DNA of 64,000 bases from Kappaphycus alvarezii. Taxonomy: Eukaryota; Rhodophyta; Florideophyceae; Gigartinales; Solieriaceae. Made by a program: the position numbers and the translations under genes. The notes below the pieces were generated by a model that worked only from the letters and a program-made list of their open reading frames with translations, was not told where the DNA came from and did no database searches. Positions 44,757 to 56,949 of this stretch are shown piece by piece. The DNA lies in contig NADL03000141.1 of the NCBI GenBank assembly GCA_002205965.3, forward strand, positions 124,001 through 188,000. Direction: 5' to 3'. Position 1 is the stretch's first letter. Each line of letters begins with the position of its first letter.

Positions 44757-47700
44757 TTAGGACCCCAGGGGAGATTAATTGCCAACAAGACTACAGTACT
44801 CCAACAACACTACAACGAACATGACGCCCTTGGAACACCGTCCGCTAGGGGAGTCTCGAAGCCAATGGCTCTCAAACCGGACCGCTGCTGGGCTCGATCT
44901 CACAGAGGCCACTGCCACACTTCGAGCACTGCCCACTTTGCAAGGAAGAAAATTCATATCTAAGGACAGTCGCACAACTAGTAGCGCACCTCCGCACAGC
45001 CCATCGCAACGGACCAAGGCCGGAGCACTGAAACGACATGAGCTCGCCAGACTCAACCAGTGCTTGTCAAAGATTGGGTACTGGCACTGCGGCTGCCACA
45101 ACACATATATGGGCTCAAGAGTATCCGGTCCAGACCCAAATGGTATGTATACGTTTACATAGCGACGTCGCCGACCCATTAGAGCCAGATTCGATTGAGG
45201 ACGAAGATCAGTAGGTGTTGGACTTACGCGCAGGTTGTGACATTGCAAGACCGTACCTTAACATACCAATTTTATCCGGGATTACAGCCGACCTTATTTT
45301 TCAATCATTAAACAACCAATTTTTCCTCCTTTACATATACGAAGTGCCCCAAATGCACTGTGCGGACGGCTTCACGGCACTACACTCCCCTCTTTAGCAC
45401 GCAAGTGAAAGACACCGCCCCAGTTCCAGTGCCAGATTCACCTCCACCCCAGCACCCCGTCCGGCGCTGTCCTCAAGCCCAACCTGTACCGCCGACGCAG
45501 CCGTCGCCGACCCCGGAACAAATATTCACGACGCAAGCCGGTCATGGCACACATTCCCAAAGTTCCGTGGTTGTCTGGCAGAGACCCATTCGACGCCATG
45601 CAGGACGCTGCGCAAGCCTGCCAGTGCGGTAGTCCGTCCGCAACTGCCGCCGTCCAAGCTGTTCTTGTTTCCGGCGTCATGTTGACCAACATCTCCTACA
45701 CAGAGCACGGCACTGAAGAACGACGAACCATTCCATCGCTGATACAATGAGAACGGATCGAGCTTTGGAACGCAGGGCAGTTTCAGACGTTGTGGGAACA
45801 GGCAGTGAAACCCAGCACCGCGCCACGCACGCTCCATCACCCACCGAGCAAAATGCTGAATTAGCCGAGCCACCAAGCTGGCCAAGGAGGGGCATATGGC
45901 AAAGCGGCACACGCCTTAAGCCCCTAGGGTCCTTCCTTCCAACGCCTGACGTCGTTCAGGCACTCCTCAACAAACACCCCAACAGACAGAGACCGTCCCC
46001 AGTGGAACGGGGGAACATACTTCATGTGCTAATGCGGCCTCATTTCGGGACTTCAGTGGAGGAGGTTCTTGGAGCCGTCAGGGTTTCAAACCGGGATCTT
46101 CTGGGGAGGGTCCGGTCTTAGCCGAACCATATCGCGGAACTGCTCAGGTCTCCGTCTTCATCGGGCCCGTCAGGTTTCCTACCAGCGCTCACGCGTGTCG
46201 TTAACATTCTGGCCTCCGGACGTGCCCCAGCCGCTCTCTCCCCTTGGATATCGGTGCGCCCCTCACCCCGTTGGCCAAGAAGGACGGGACTCCCCGACCC
46301 ATCGCCGTTGGTAAACGCTTCGTAGATTGGTCGGCAGCTGCTTGATGAAACGAGCTACGAGAAAGGCTGCCAACTATCTCCAACCGCTGCAACTGGGCAT
46401 CGCCACAAGGGCCGGCACCGACACCATCGTCCACATGTCCGTAGGGTTGTCGACAACTTTGGGACTAGCTCTGAGTACGCTATGCTCTCAGTAGACCTCA
46501 AAAACGCTTTAACCCGTGCAGCAGAACCGCTTTTCTGGACGCCGTCAAATTCCCCGAATTGCTGCCATGGGTCTCGTACTGTTACGCAAACGAGCCAGCG
46601 TACTTGGTCCGGCCATCATATCATTAGCAGCATGAGGGGAACACAGCAGGGGCAACCGTGGTGGACTTCTATTTGACCTTGTCCTGCACCCCGTCATACT
46701 TAAGATCTAGGAGCTACTACGATCGGGTAACCAGGAGGACGGCACCGTGGGTAACTTGTTGTTCCATCTATGGTACCATAAGGGGGAATTTTTGGGTTAT
46801 TTTAATGCATGGAAGATGTGGTCGGTTATATGGTACCATAATGACGGGTACATCATTGCGCGACACGACCAAATCGCCCGCGCTGTCGAAATACTCTCGT
46901 CCATCGACGCCACCATCAGGGGACTACACCTACCCCTGCCCAAATGCAGGGTCTGATGGCCTACAGCGCCGCCGGCCCGTTCAATGCCAATATCCGAAGG
47001 AGCTGAAGCAAGAATATAGCGAGGTTACACGTGTCCTACACGCTCCCGTCGGTTCCTCGGACTGGACGAACAAATCCTTACTACTCAGTTCCAGTCCCTC
47101 GAACCGTTCCTCGGAGTCGTTATAGACATTAACAATACGCAAGTGGCTTTTCAGCTTTTGCTCAAATGCTTCGGGGTATGCAAGATAGGATACCTCATTC
47201 GTGTGGTGCCGCTCTCTTGCACGGCGGAGGGCGCCGCTATTTTTGACGCCATGATGGAGCGATCTCTCTGGACAGTCACCGGAGGAGTATTGGACTCGGA
47301 TATATTTCGGGAACTCAAACTACCGGTGAAACCCCTGGACCCTAAGAAACCTACCCTCGGCTTAGGGTTCACATCGGCGAAAAGCACCGCGGAGTCCGCC
47401 TCCAGCGCAGCGGCAAACAGGCTGGCCACCGTAATCTTCCCGGCACCTATCACGGATCTTACGACGTGCAATGATGCCGTCACCGCCCACCGAATATGGT
47501 CGATCTCCTGCCTGCCCTCACGACTCTTCCCCTCTAGTGTATTCTGCTCAAGCAAAACCCCTCCGCAAAAGACACTAACAGAAGCAGTCCATGCCCGTCG
47601 AGGCACCACTCCCCAATGGGAGCTGCACCTCCTAATCACGCGCTTTTTTTTTGCTTGCATGGGTCGCAAGCGCGTCATAGGTTCTTACCAGACGCATTTC

Positions 47701-47800
47701 CGATTAGTTTCTCTCATCCCCCTTCGCAGGTTATTTTCTCTGTCATCCCCATCAGCATGTTCTCCCACATGCTTTTTCCACACCCCGTAAAGATTCCACA
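44757..47800 (+). mobile_element. LINE B copy with a LINE A 3' tail (chimera), inactive
   Basis: The 5' end (CTAGGACC/TTAGGACCCCAGGGGA word) and N-terminal C2H2-like finger (CPLC...AQLVAHLRTAH, 44920-45000), followed by RHELARLNQCLSKIGYWHC, match 59027-59400. ELWNAGQFQTLW (45764-45800), the degenerate RPIAVG block (~46300) and the RT Asp motif (SVDLKNAL, ~46487) follow. The catalytic box reads WYHND after an in-frame 60-bp insertion. Connection segments FRELKLPVKPLDPKKPTLG run to FCSSKTPPQKTLTEAVH (47580). There the sequence switches to GCCCGTCGAGGCACCACTCCC and the LINE A 3' region, colinear with 13800-14000 on the minus strand, up to ~47800. The LINE B endonuclease end is missing. Several frame breaks. 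Confidence 0.8.
46769..46841 (-). mobile_element. 47-bp LINE B tail micro-insertion with 13-bp TSD inside the RT active-site box
   Basis: TATGGTACCATAA is at 46769-46781 and again at 46829-46841. The 47 bp between (GGGGGAATTTTTGGGTTATT...GATGTGGTCGGTTA) are the reverse complement of the LINE B 3' terminus seen at 22060-22111. The event adds exactly 60 bp and keeps the frame open, giving LWYH-(20 residues ending WYH)-NDGYII, so the catalytic Tyr-His pair is duplicated. I read it as an extremely truncated antisense LINE insertion. Confidence 0.75.
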
Positions 47801-50800
47801 CATAGAAAGAGAGAAGTTTAATGCGTTCAGTATCACATGTACTCATATACGTACAAAAGAATTTCATAAAAAGGATGCAATGGCATTTTGAATATCATAC
47901 CTTCGTGGTATTGACATATCGGTTTTCCCGCTATAGGATCAGACTGTATTGCTCTCTAAGAGCTAAGTGGATTGTGGATGTTGGTCATGTGGTCACGTGC
48001 AGCGACATGTGCGAAAACAGTAGAATGTACAATAGACGACCAGATTGTACAACTAATGGGCCCATTGATGCGTGTGCGGATAAGTCCAACGGTTGTGTTG
48101 AAAATTTATCCTAGGTGCTGTAAGGAAACTAAATTAAAAGCATGGTTGCAAGAACTCGAAATTAGGGGGGGTGTGCGGTTGTCTGAGAAACTTGAACTCT
48201 GAAATCCTGTAACTTTTAAAAAACTATTTCCATCTTCAGTTACAAAATCACCGTGCCTTAATGGGTCTCAAACATACAATGGAAAAATAAATCATGAGTC
48301 CGACTGGCTACGCTCCACAGGAGAGCTAAAAATTTCTTCGGGGAGGAAGAAATTTTTGCGAAAGCTGCTACCTCAGTTTTCCTTCAATCGCCACCTTGAA
48401 CATGAGCGGAGAGATTATTGTAATGATCAATCATACCAGTAAATGACGAAATAGTAACGTACCTTAATTAAGCAAGTCGAACGATGCAAATCATGTATGT
48501 AGAAGAATATAGTCAAAGAATAAATATTTTCAGTTTTACTCATTCGAACTACAAATAATGTAGCTTTGAACAAGAAACACTCACAACAGAGTTATTTACA
48601 GCATAGCATAATCTAATTACGATACAAATGGATATAGCGTTATGTACTTTGAAAGAAGTTAGGTTCTAACCTCTATGTTCAATTTAAAGCATTCATAGTA
48701 GAGTAATTTGTACTTCTTGTCAGATTTGCAAAAATTGCATCTGCTTTGAAATGTCGCTCTAGTTGGAGGCCCATTAGATCGTTTGCGCCTTTTTAGCGTT
48801 CTAACCAAGTGTTTTCCAAGACCGCACGACAATAAGGTAAAGTCAGTACAGTGAAAATGAAGCTGCAATATTCGGTCTTAATTTTAAATCCATTTTCAAG
48901 ATTACGCTCCTGGGCAACATAGCACGGAAATTAATCTGATATTCAGACTAACACCATTCTGTTCCATCATTACAAAATTTCATGCAGGCAAATTCTCTTC
49001 AATTGGGAAACACTTGAGCCTATGCCGCTTTATAGCGTCCACGAATCCACTTTCCAGAGAACATCTTCTGTCATTGCTTTCAGTGATCACTTAGCATATG
49101 AAGGTAGTACCTGAGATTAGTGCTTCGAAACTTTTCCTATAATTTTTTCCCTAAACACCGCAAACGATACGTATTTGGATGCAGATTGAGTACAACACAG
49201 TAATCTTCTGCTCGTGATCGCATAGCAATCCGTGCGATCTGAAAAACTTCAAAATATAGCTGCCTTTTGCATACATGTAACCAAGATAAGTACATTTCCG
49301 AGTTTTATCTGGGTAATTGAGGAAAGGTGGTACAGGGAAAACATACAAAGGAAAAATTCATATGTTAGCTTCTCTTAATTGGTATAAGTTTTCATATCCA
49401 TGTCATCTGCTACACCAATTACCCTACATAATCGATGCGCTGTTTACTAATTCAGCTTTCATAGTACATCCTGATTTATACAAGTTTTTTCACGCAATTA
49501 TTTCCATAAATCTCTTATTTCGGCCACTTTATTGGGTTCTTAAGGGTTATGTTCTCAAGCTTGTCGATTTGGTAGCTCTACTCATCAGAAGATGTCTCTA
49601 TATCATTGGAAGTTTCTGGTAGCCTTCAAGTGCTTCTTCTGGCTTTATTTTGACAAATTTCAAGATGTATTTTCATTTACTGTCGCTAATAGAATGATTT
49701 ACCTTGATGCAAGTCTGACATCTTCTAATAAATGTGTCAACTCGTATGCTCATCACGATTCCTTTGACTCACGTATCTCTCCAAAGGGAACTAAATAGTC
49801 CCTTACTTTCAGTTGCTGACATAACAGTAGTTGCATTAGCGTCGAAAAAGTTTACAGGATTTTGACGGATGTCATTTGAATTCATCATTTTTGGTTAAAA
49901 TTTCTGATATTGAAATTTTTTGTGTTCTTAAGTGAACACTCTAAGTATAAAAGCCGGAATTTTGACCGATTGAATACATCGGGTTGATATTATATTAATT
50001 AAGAGTTAATGATTTAATACCCTCAACATTTTAGATAAAATCTAAGCTTTGAAACTATATTCTGATATGAGTACATTTGGACTCACGTAAATACATTGTT
50101 GCTCTGGAAAACTGTTAAAATCATGAAATTGTGTTGCTATCTTTCTTTTTCATTTTCTAACAACCTTTTATAACACCCCTTTAAGGCACCATGGCGTACT
50201 CTTACGTGAAAAGTTTTGTATTGTTTTCGGACATTACCAAAATGAAGAGCTGTTTTCTACAGTTTATATTGAACACTCTCCTTTACGCTTCCCGAATAAA
50301 ATAAATTTAACAAACACTAGATCAGTTCTCACTCGCAGCTCCCAGCAGCTTTTTTGGCTTCCACTCAGCCACCCAGTGTGTGCTCCATTCACTGAGTAAC
50401 CACGTCTCAGTAATAGACCTTCAACACCTCCAAATTCCTTTAATTTACCCAAAGATCCACCTATCTCCCGGTTGCCCTATGTAGAGCTACAGTGTGCAAA
50501 ACCACAGTCCTACATATAACCATCACCAATTACATCTAGATACAAATTACATCAACCGTACTTCAGTCCTTTTATGGCTCTAGTACCTTTACAGCTTATA
50601 TAAGACGGACGCATCCCTTCTTCGAGTTACGGAATCTCAAGATAAAGGTCTTGGAGTTTGTTTAAAATTACAACGCGGTCGTGCTGAATAACAGAAAATT
50701 TCGTATATATCCCATTACCGCACCTCCAGATGGGGTTCATGTGTGACCTCCATGTGAGCTCTTTGGACCGTAAGGTCACATTTGTAGCTGTAGTCCAACC

Positions 50801-51613
50801 AGAACTACATATTATAGGTTTTTCATGCTACTGAGGCTAATCAAGGTCGTATTCCAGCCATCCCTGAGCAATAGACTATGACATGACGAGAGCATGTGCA
50901 TAGGTCAACGTTTCCATATTAACTGATTTTACAAATTCATTATCCATGAAATACATAAAGTGATATACTATATTTATCAAAGTCAAGTGAATTAAAAACA
51001 TGTTCTATTACTGCTGCTGATGCACTATGCCTGTTATTACGAGACCGCTGCGTTCCTAAATTGACTTGTACCGTCATCCCGAGGGCCATTATTGATCTCT
51101 TCTTTGTTAAACGAATCGTTCTATCTTTTCTTTAAAAAAAAGTAATCCTACAGTCTTTTTACTTCATGAATTCAAATTCCGTACATGAATCCACTCCAAA
51201 TTTTATGTTTCAATATTTGATCTTTTTTTCAAAAGAAATCTTTCGACTCGTGATCCGCTTCGTCCTCCAAATTCAGTCATAATATTTTATTAAGCTGATT
51301 TTTATTATTGGCCGGAATGTACGCCAATTTAAAGCCGCAACATTGCTTTGAATTTTTGTTTCGCCCGAGGCTACGAAAGTATTCAAAAGCACTACCTTAT
51401 TAAAACTTCGATATCATCGTCCTTGAAGCAACAAACCTGCCATAAGTCATCCAATCCGCTCACCACCCTTTTTCCTTGACAGAACGAGACTCTATCCTAC
51501 TCATCTATCGCCAAGTCATTCAGAGACTGCTATTCCATCAATTGCCTGGTCTTGGTGACCAATGGGCCAACTGAATAAGACCACTACCATAGAAGGATGG
51601 ACCAGGAACGCGT
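47801..51613. other. AT-rich tract, eroded frames only
   Basis: No recognised gene. Near 50520-50890 a minus-strand frame stays open for ~65 codons (SSGWTTATNVTLRSKELTWR...) and looks coding-like but matches no family I know. The remainder has many stops. No RNA gene or CRISPR-like repeats. Confidence 0.4.
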
Positions 51614-52051
51614 TCAGGAGTGGGTCCATGGACACTGCTTCGAAGAGCCAGGGGAAGCATACGGGGAGCTAGAGGAAGACGAGATAGAGGAAGCTGAGGC
51701 GGATGTGGATGGATTGGAAGATGGGGAGGATTGAGTGGAACCGGGATAGCCACTGGTGTAGAACCATGGTGAGTTTCTGTGGAAGATGGAGGGGCGAGTG
51801 AGGGAGTAATCGTAATTCAGGACTCTTTTGCTGGAATGAGGCTGGAGTTTTAGGGTCTTGAAGAGGTTCTCTATATGTACGAGGAGGCTATTTATCATTT
51901 TCAGTTGTTCAAAGAAATTCAAAGGGACTGCATTGTGTGCATGGATATTTTGAAGTAATGTTTTACTCTGATCTTGAGAACGAAAAATTCTGGAAGAAAC
52001 TGTAGATATTGGTTGTTGGTAGTATCTGCCGTTAATCGTTCTCGTCCACAT
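51614..52051 (-). CDS. Hypothetical 145-residue protein
   Basis: Uninterrupted minus frame from the ATG at 52051. The N-terminal ~85 residues have mixed composition with a helical stretch (FFEQLKMINSLLVHIENLFKTLKL). The C-terminal ~40 are Ser/Pro-rich (SSPSSNPSTSASASSISSSS). It lies in DNA less AT-rich than its surroundings. No signal peptide or known motif. It may be a gag-like relic or a short host gene. The length is above most chance frames here, but I would not call it real without homologues. Confidence 0.25.
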   Translation of the reverse strand: MWTRTINGRYYQQPISTVSSRIFRSQDQSKTLLQNIHAHNAVPLNFFEQLKMINSLLVHIENLFKTLKLQPHSSKRVLNYDYSLTRPSIFHRNSPWFYTSGYPGSTQSSPSSNPSTSASASSISSSSSSPYASPGSSKQCPWTHS

Positions 52052-54160
52052 GATTAACTTTTATGTATTTTGTGGTATTTAGTATGCTTGTTTGAGACTT
52101 TAGGATTATCCAAAAAGTAAATAAATTCTGCGTAAACTGCTTCGTATACAAGAAGAAAAGCAAGTTAGGAGACAGATACAAGTGCAGACCCAAGTATTGG
52201 AGAGGCAATATTTACATTATGCCCTATAGAGCATTTACTACGTTAGTCCTTAAGCATAGGTGTTATACCCTACCCCTTCTGTACGGACTTGGAGCTCCTC
52301 GAGCCCCATCCTTACTTACTGCATCTCTTTCCCGAAACTATGCTTCGGTATCATCTATGTGGCTTGCAGAACCTCGGTCTTGGGACAATTGGTTCTTAAA
52401 ATATCATCCTGAGGAGATTAATATCTGGCAAACAGCACGGACAGTGTAGCCTGACTGCGTCACGAACCCCTCGATGAAGCTAGGTATTCTACTGATGACC
52501 CTCCTTCGACTGCCTAGAAAAAATGTACGTGAAGCAATTATACTTCTCCACCACTGAATTATACTTCTCCACCACTGAGGAGAAGTAATACGTAGTTCTG
52601 GCCATCATCAAACCTTATTGAAACTTGTCGCTTGGTTTCGCAGTGCAGGTCATAGAATTTTGCCGCAGCTTTCAGCTAGAAAGGGAATTGAAAAAAGGTC
52701 CCTTACATTGATACGAACATTGAATGCGGGATTTCTCTGGGTTACAATCATCAAGAATGACTTTGGATACACATATTTGACGGTGCACGGTGGAAGGGTG
52801 TTACCGAGGCCGCGGTTTTAGGTAGGTTTCTCGTGTGAGGATAATATGGTTCGCCTCTTTATTTCGTTTCTCCAATCGGTCACAGCCTCTTCCAAGTGGG
52901 GAGAATTTTCAAACTGGAAGATCTGATTCTAAGTTTATACATAGGGGGAGTCTTTTTTTGTTCTTTCTCTTGAACTCAGAGGTGCCTTCTGATTACTGTC
53001 GTTTAAAATGCGTAGTTGGGCATCTCAGTCCGTGTGAATTCCTGAATTTTCCAGTTGCGGTGGTTCTCAATGCAGAATAAACCACCTTTGTCGTTGATAG
53101 CCTGAGCAAAGATGCGATTGCTGTCCTCTATGTGAAAAAATTAGACCTTTTAGAACAAGAGGAGCTTCGAAATGTTGTTTCGAGAGAGAACGGAAACGTA
53201 CAGAAAGACTCATATGAGGTTTGGGTACCATCAGGGCGTCTCAAACTTTGACCTTAGAATGGCCGATCTCTGTCATCCTCTGTACAACTTGCACTCTTGT
53301 TGACCACTAATTAAATCTGGAGTCTTCCACTAATCTGGTTAGGGTATTAGATGGCTCCTAGGAATTCGAACAGTCAGAATGTGCAATCGTGTGCGATATG
53401 GTGAAGCTATTAAGGAAGACCTGATCATGGCTGAGGTATCACTAAGCCTGACTAGAGCATACCATAGTTCTTTCATGGATCCCTTCCTCCTTTTCAACGC
53501 TCTAAGGTAATTACGTGCTACTATTGATGATTTCAATAGGCCGCTTGACGATTACCACAAGCGTTTGCATCGGAAAGTTGTAATGATTCGTCAAGCCTCA
53601 GCTTGGTCTCGAGTTGGTGGCGTAAAGTTTCACGCAATGAATATCCGAGCTTGTAGAAGCCGCTCGGTTTAAAATATTTCCGGACTCAAGCACCTTTTTC
53701 TCTTCAAGAAGTCGGGATCTTACATCCTCCAACGGAAAATCCTGGTATGCCAGCGTCTGAATGGAAGCCGTTATGGTCGCCATTTTTAAAGACCTCAAAG
53801 GATGAAGTAAGGGTACCTATGGTTAAAAGTCCTTCGAAAATGTTGGGTTTACATGAAATTGCATGAAACGTACAAGTTGGTCATTTAGACATGGACGTAC
53901 GTGCATTTGGTCACAGCGAGGCATTATCAATATAAAATGAGTCGTCCTCACAACATTTGTTGTGTGAAGTTGATTAACTCAGCAATAATCTAGAGCTAGT
54001 GATTTAGAACTGTATATATGTGGGTTGAGCTATTCAAAGTCACTGAACTAAAAGTAACGAGTAAGAATTACTCAGCTTGACGTCTAAGTTCAAAAAGACC
54101 AAGACTAGCACCTTGGTCTTCTTAAGTTTCGTACTCGTACTAACCGCCAGTTTTTGTTCC
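52052..54160. other. AT-rich tract with retroelement traces
   Basis: A 21-bp unit (AATTATACTTCTCCACCACTG) is tandemly duplicated at 52538-52558 and 52559-52579. It lies in a frame giving LYFSTTEEKYVVLAIIK, reminiscent of the YSTTExE-A segment of gypsy RNase H. At 53598-53798 (minus) the frame has FPLEDVRSRLLEEKK, faintly gag-like. Neither can be assigned with confidence. Confidence 0.3.
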
Positions 54161-54164
54161 TCTC

Positions 54165-54445
54165 ACACGGCCATCGAGCGGCGACAGGGGCTTCACCGCA
54201 CAAGGCTTGATATCCAGGCAATGGGTAGCGACGGAACAACGGACCTTTTTGAAGTCACGTTCGTCAAAACGCTGCCGCGACCGTCATGGCTAACGCTGCA
54301 TGCCTGCTCGCTGGCAGTGAGCCGGCCCTGTAAGGAAGGTCATGTAGTGTTACCCATCAGTGAGGACTTATCCCGCGTAGCGTATTAGCGTCGTGGATAT
54401 AACCAACCACATCTTCCATGCTTTAAATTAACCGAGAATTTCCCC
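54165..54445 (+). mobile_element. LINE B fragment with internal deletion
   Basis: Encodes RLDIQAMGSDGTTDLFEVTFV (54205-54265), the end of the endonuclease region, then jumps directly to the terminal coding word (TCATGGCTAACGCTGCATGCCTGCTC). The 3' tail TGTAAGGAAGGTCATG...CATCTTCCATGC...AATTTCCCC follows. About 200 bp present at 63100-63340 are missing between these parts. Confidence 0.65.
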
Positions 54446-54499
54446 TAGTATACAGTCGATAGAAGGAGAATACCTTTTCGGCTAAGGAATATCTCCGAT

Positions 54500-55275
54500 A
54501 TTATTGGGGATCTAGAATTTGGTACAAACAACGGAGGCGTCGTTGTGCGTTTTCATCAGCAATTGAGAAAGCCGTGGTATCACGCAATAAGAACGCAGAA
54601 TATACGTATCCGCTTCGAACGAATGTCTCTAGGATGTAGTTGGCGTGGGCAGGACGGAATTCGGAGGAAAGTGCAGCAGAGCGGAAGGGGTAGGTCGATG
54701 CAGTGACGGCTGCTGTCCCACGGCGAATGGTCTCGCCTGGCTCGATTCCAACAGGGGTCAGTGCGGTACTTAGGTAGGCCGCTGATTGCGACACGGGAGA
54801 GGCTGGCCATCGAGTGTACAGATCTCGGTTGGGTGTAAGGGGCGCAAGGGGAGGAGGGAACAGTGTCTGTCGTGTCCACAGCATGTTGCGGGAAGATGCC
54901 CAGGTTTGGTACCTACGCAAGAGCTTTTGCAGGAGAGGCAGGAAGGAACAGTGGAGAAGGACGTCGTCGACGACAAGAGTGCAGGGGGGGGGGAGGTCAT
55001 GGGTGCAGGAGGGCGGGGGATGGATTGGAGGATGATCGGTAGGTTATTGATGTAGAGGAGGAAAAGAGTTGTGGAGAGAGGAGAGCCTTGAATTACGCCA
55101 AGCAGGAGTTCAGCTGTAGTATCAGTTGCGTCTCCTTTTGTTCGGACGAGAAGTGGCCTTAAGCACGCAAAGAACATGGCGGGGAAGGGTGGAGTAGATG
55201 GCGGAGGCAATCTTGAAGGAGGATGTTGCGGTTCACTCCGTCGTAGGCTTGGGTAATCAACTCTTTGCATCAGTA
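54500..55275 (-). mobile_element. LINE C: fragment of a different non-LTR retrotransposon RT
   Basis: On the minus strand: AYDGVNRNILLQ-like start (about 55235-55265), FACLRPLLVRTKGDATDT, then GVIQGSPLSTTLFLLYINNL (about 55040-55100), the classic GxxQGSxLSPxLF-YINDLP motif of APE-type LINEs. The VDD box region (~54960) is followed by LTPNRDLYT and TALTPVGIEPGETI, then IRRGTAAVTAS and ETFVRSGYVYSAFLL (54540-54620). Frame changes occur within. This differs from LINE A and B, which have QQGDP. Truncated at both ends. Confidence 0.65.
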
Positions 55276-55284
55276 CTTAAGTCA

Positions 55285-55392
55285 ATAGAGCCGGAACAAG
55301 GGACGCTGCTACAGCCGCCATGTCCAATGCAGTCTACTTGATGGCTGGCCTGAAGGAGGCGTTTTGGGGTGATGGTAAATCTTTGCGGGTTG
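55285..55392 (+). mobile_element. LINE B terminal coding fragment
   Basis: GGGACGCTGCTACAGCCGCCATGTCCAATGCAGTCTACTTGATGGCTGGCC is the AVMSNAACLLAGL-type end, as at 19200-19260. It runs directly into the TSD and start of solo-LTR-like copy 3, so the LTR landed in a LINE B 3' end. Confidence 0.55.
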
Positions 55393-55832
55393 TGATAGGG
55401 GTAAATCGTCTGGAGAAGAGATACTCAGACCCAACAACCCCAAGAAGAAGGTGTTGCAAGCGACAAAAGTGCTACCGTGGTATAGTTGAACGAACAAAAA
55501 GGAGTGTATATGGAAGAGAGTTGAGAGGTCTACAAGCAAGTATGGAAGGGCAGGGTCTACCACTGATGCTCTGTGAGCAGCGTAGGAAAAGGTTTCTTGG
55601 GTCTGAAGTTGACTCTCAACTCCCTACTACTCAGGACTTGGCTTGAAGTTGTCTGCCAAGTGGCTTGAACTCTCCATGTGGAAACAGTTTACTCAGCTTA
55701 TATAGATTTTTGGCTACCCCTAAAGTCCAAACAAAACTACAGAAGGTACTAGGAAATGCATAAAAACAATTCGTGTGGACGATATACTGTAAACAAAAGA
55801 TACCTAAGAAACTAACAATCAATGAGGTCCTT

Positions 55833-56426
55833 TTATTTCCCATTCTCGAAATCAGATCCAAATAACTCCTCCAAAATATCCATGCTGCCCAAGCAGTCCG
55901 CACAGATATCTGCGAACGGCTCATAGCTCTCTTTTTTCTCCTGGGAGATATCTAAACTACTAAAGATATCCCCGTCGATTCCATCGTCGGTACCACTTGT
56001 TCCATACATTCCACCATTCCAACACTTCCTATGCCTCCCCGTCCTTCATCCTCCTCGTTCTCGTCTTCATCCTCGTCCTCATCCTCGCCCTCATCCTCGT
56101 CGTCGTCTTCATCCTCGTCCTCATCCTCGTCGTCGTCTTCATCCTCGTCCTCATCTTCATCCTCGTCCTCCTTGTCGACAATTCCGGGCTGCCCACTCCT
56201 CGAAGGTCTCCCAGCTCCCCCTTCGACCTCCTACTCCTGACCCTCAGGTACCTTCTCGGCCTCATCCTCGACAAAGAGCTTGCGGACGAACTCGATTATC
56301 TTCTTCTTAGTCTTGCGTCGCAGGTAGTCTTCTGCGTCCGTCGGGCCATATACAGCGAGCGAAAGGCCATTTAAGGGGCGAGAGGGCAGTTTTCGGTGAT
56401 GGGGGCGGAGGGCGAAGGTTGTTCAT
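55833..56426 (-). pseudogene. Acidic LTR-encoded protein, copy 3, degenerate
   Basis: The ATG at 56426 (MNNLRPP-like) and stop at 55833 correspond to copy 1, and conserved pieces are readable (DEDYLRRKTKKKIIEFV-like, GNIFSSLDISQE, MDILEELFGSDFENGK). The Asp/Glu tract is rebuilt from GAC/GAT/GAG triplets (DEDEDDDEDE in one frame, Arg/Met/Thr in another) and its length differs. No single frame stays open from start to stop, so it is probably broken by indels in and near the repeat. Confidence 0.6.
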
Positions 56427-56530
56427 TTTGGTTGTAAATGACTGTAGACGGAGGATAGATGGTGTTTTTGTTGTGGGGAGAAGGGTGATGAGTAAAATGA
56501 TCGGGACGTTTGAAACTTGGAATAAAGGGA

Positions 56531-56539
56531 TTTAAATAG
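56531..56539 (-). promoter_or_regulatory. TATA-like box of copy 3 ORF
   Basis: CTATTTAAA on the minus strand, about 105 bp upstream of the ATG at 56426, in the same CCCGGGAGCC context as in the other two copies. Confidence 0.45.
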
Positions 56540-56949
56540 GCTCCCGGGGAGGTTCTATCGATTAGGAATAGGTAAAATAAATCTGCAAGTAATTTTGTAG
56601 TAGTGCATTTGCGCCCTTTTTCTCGAAAAGCGAATTTGGAGGAGGAGGTAAGCAAAAAAGGCAAACGAACTTGACTCGAGATCGATTCAGAGGGGTAGAT
56701 ACAGTATAAAAATATCCAGATAAAATGGAAGTAAATTTGGAGAGGACCGCAGTAATGATAAGCAAGGCTCTCGGAGGACGAGGAAGGACCGGAACTATAA
56801 GCAATTTTGGACAAGGGGGTGGTACAGTAAACTAAAAGTCTGTAGATGACGGCGACACAAAATCCGTTCCTTTCAGCATGCGCCTAGCAGGTTGCACGAT
56901 GTTGCACAGAAGCGTGCGGAGGGTATTCACAAATTAACTACGGATGCGG

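Larger units (their letters stand above)
55393..56889 (-). mobile_element. Solo-LTR-like element, copy 3 (TSD GGTTG)
   Basis: Starts TGATAGGGG and ends GCGCCTAGCA. GGTTG lies directly outside both ends (55388-55392 and 56890-56894). Length is 1497 bp. It is colinear with copies 1 and 2 but more diverged, with a small insertion before the right end. Confidence 0.75.

Noticed and set aside
46769-46841. Micro-insertions as introner-like introns
   Set aside because: No GT...AG pair spans the inserts in either orientation, and both inserts match LINE 3' tails.
50500-50890. Minus-strand open stretch as a LINE
   Set aside because: It stays open for ~65 codons, but no RT or endonuclease motif could be identified, so no family was assigned.
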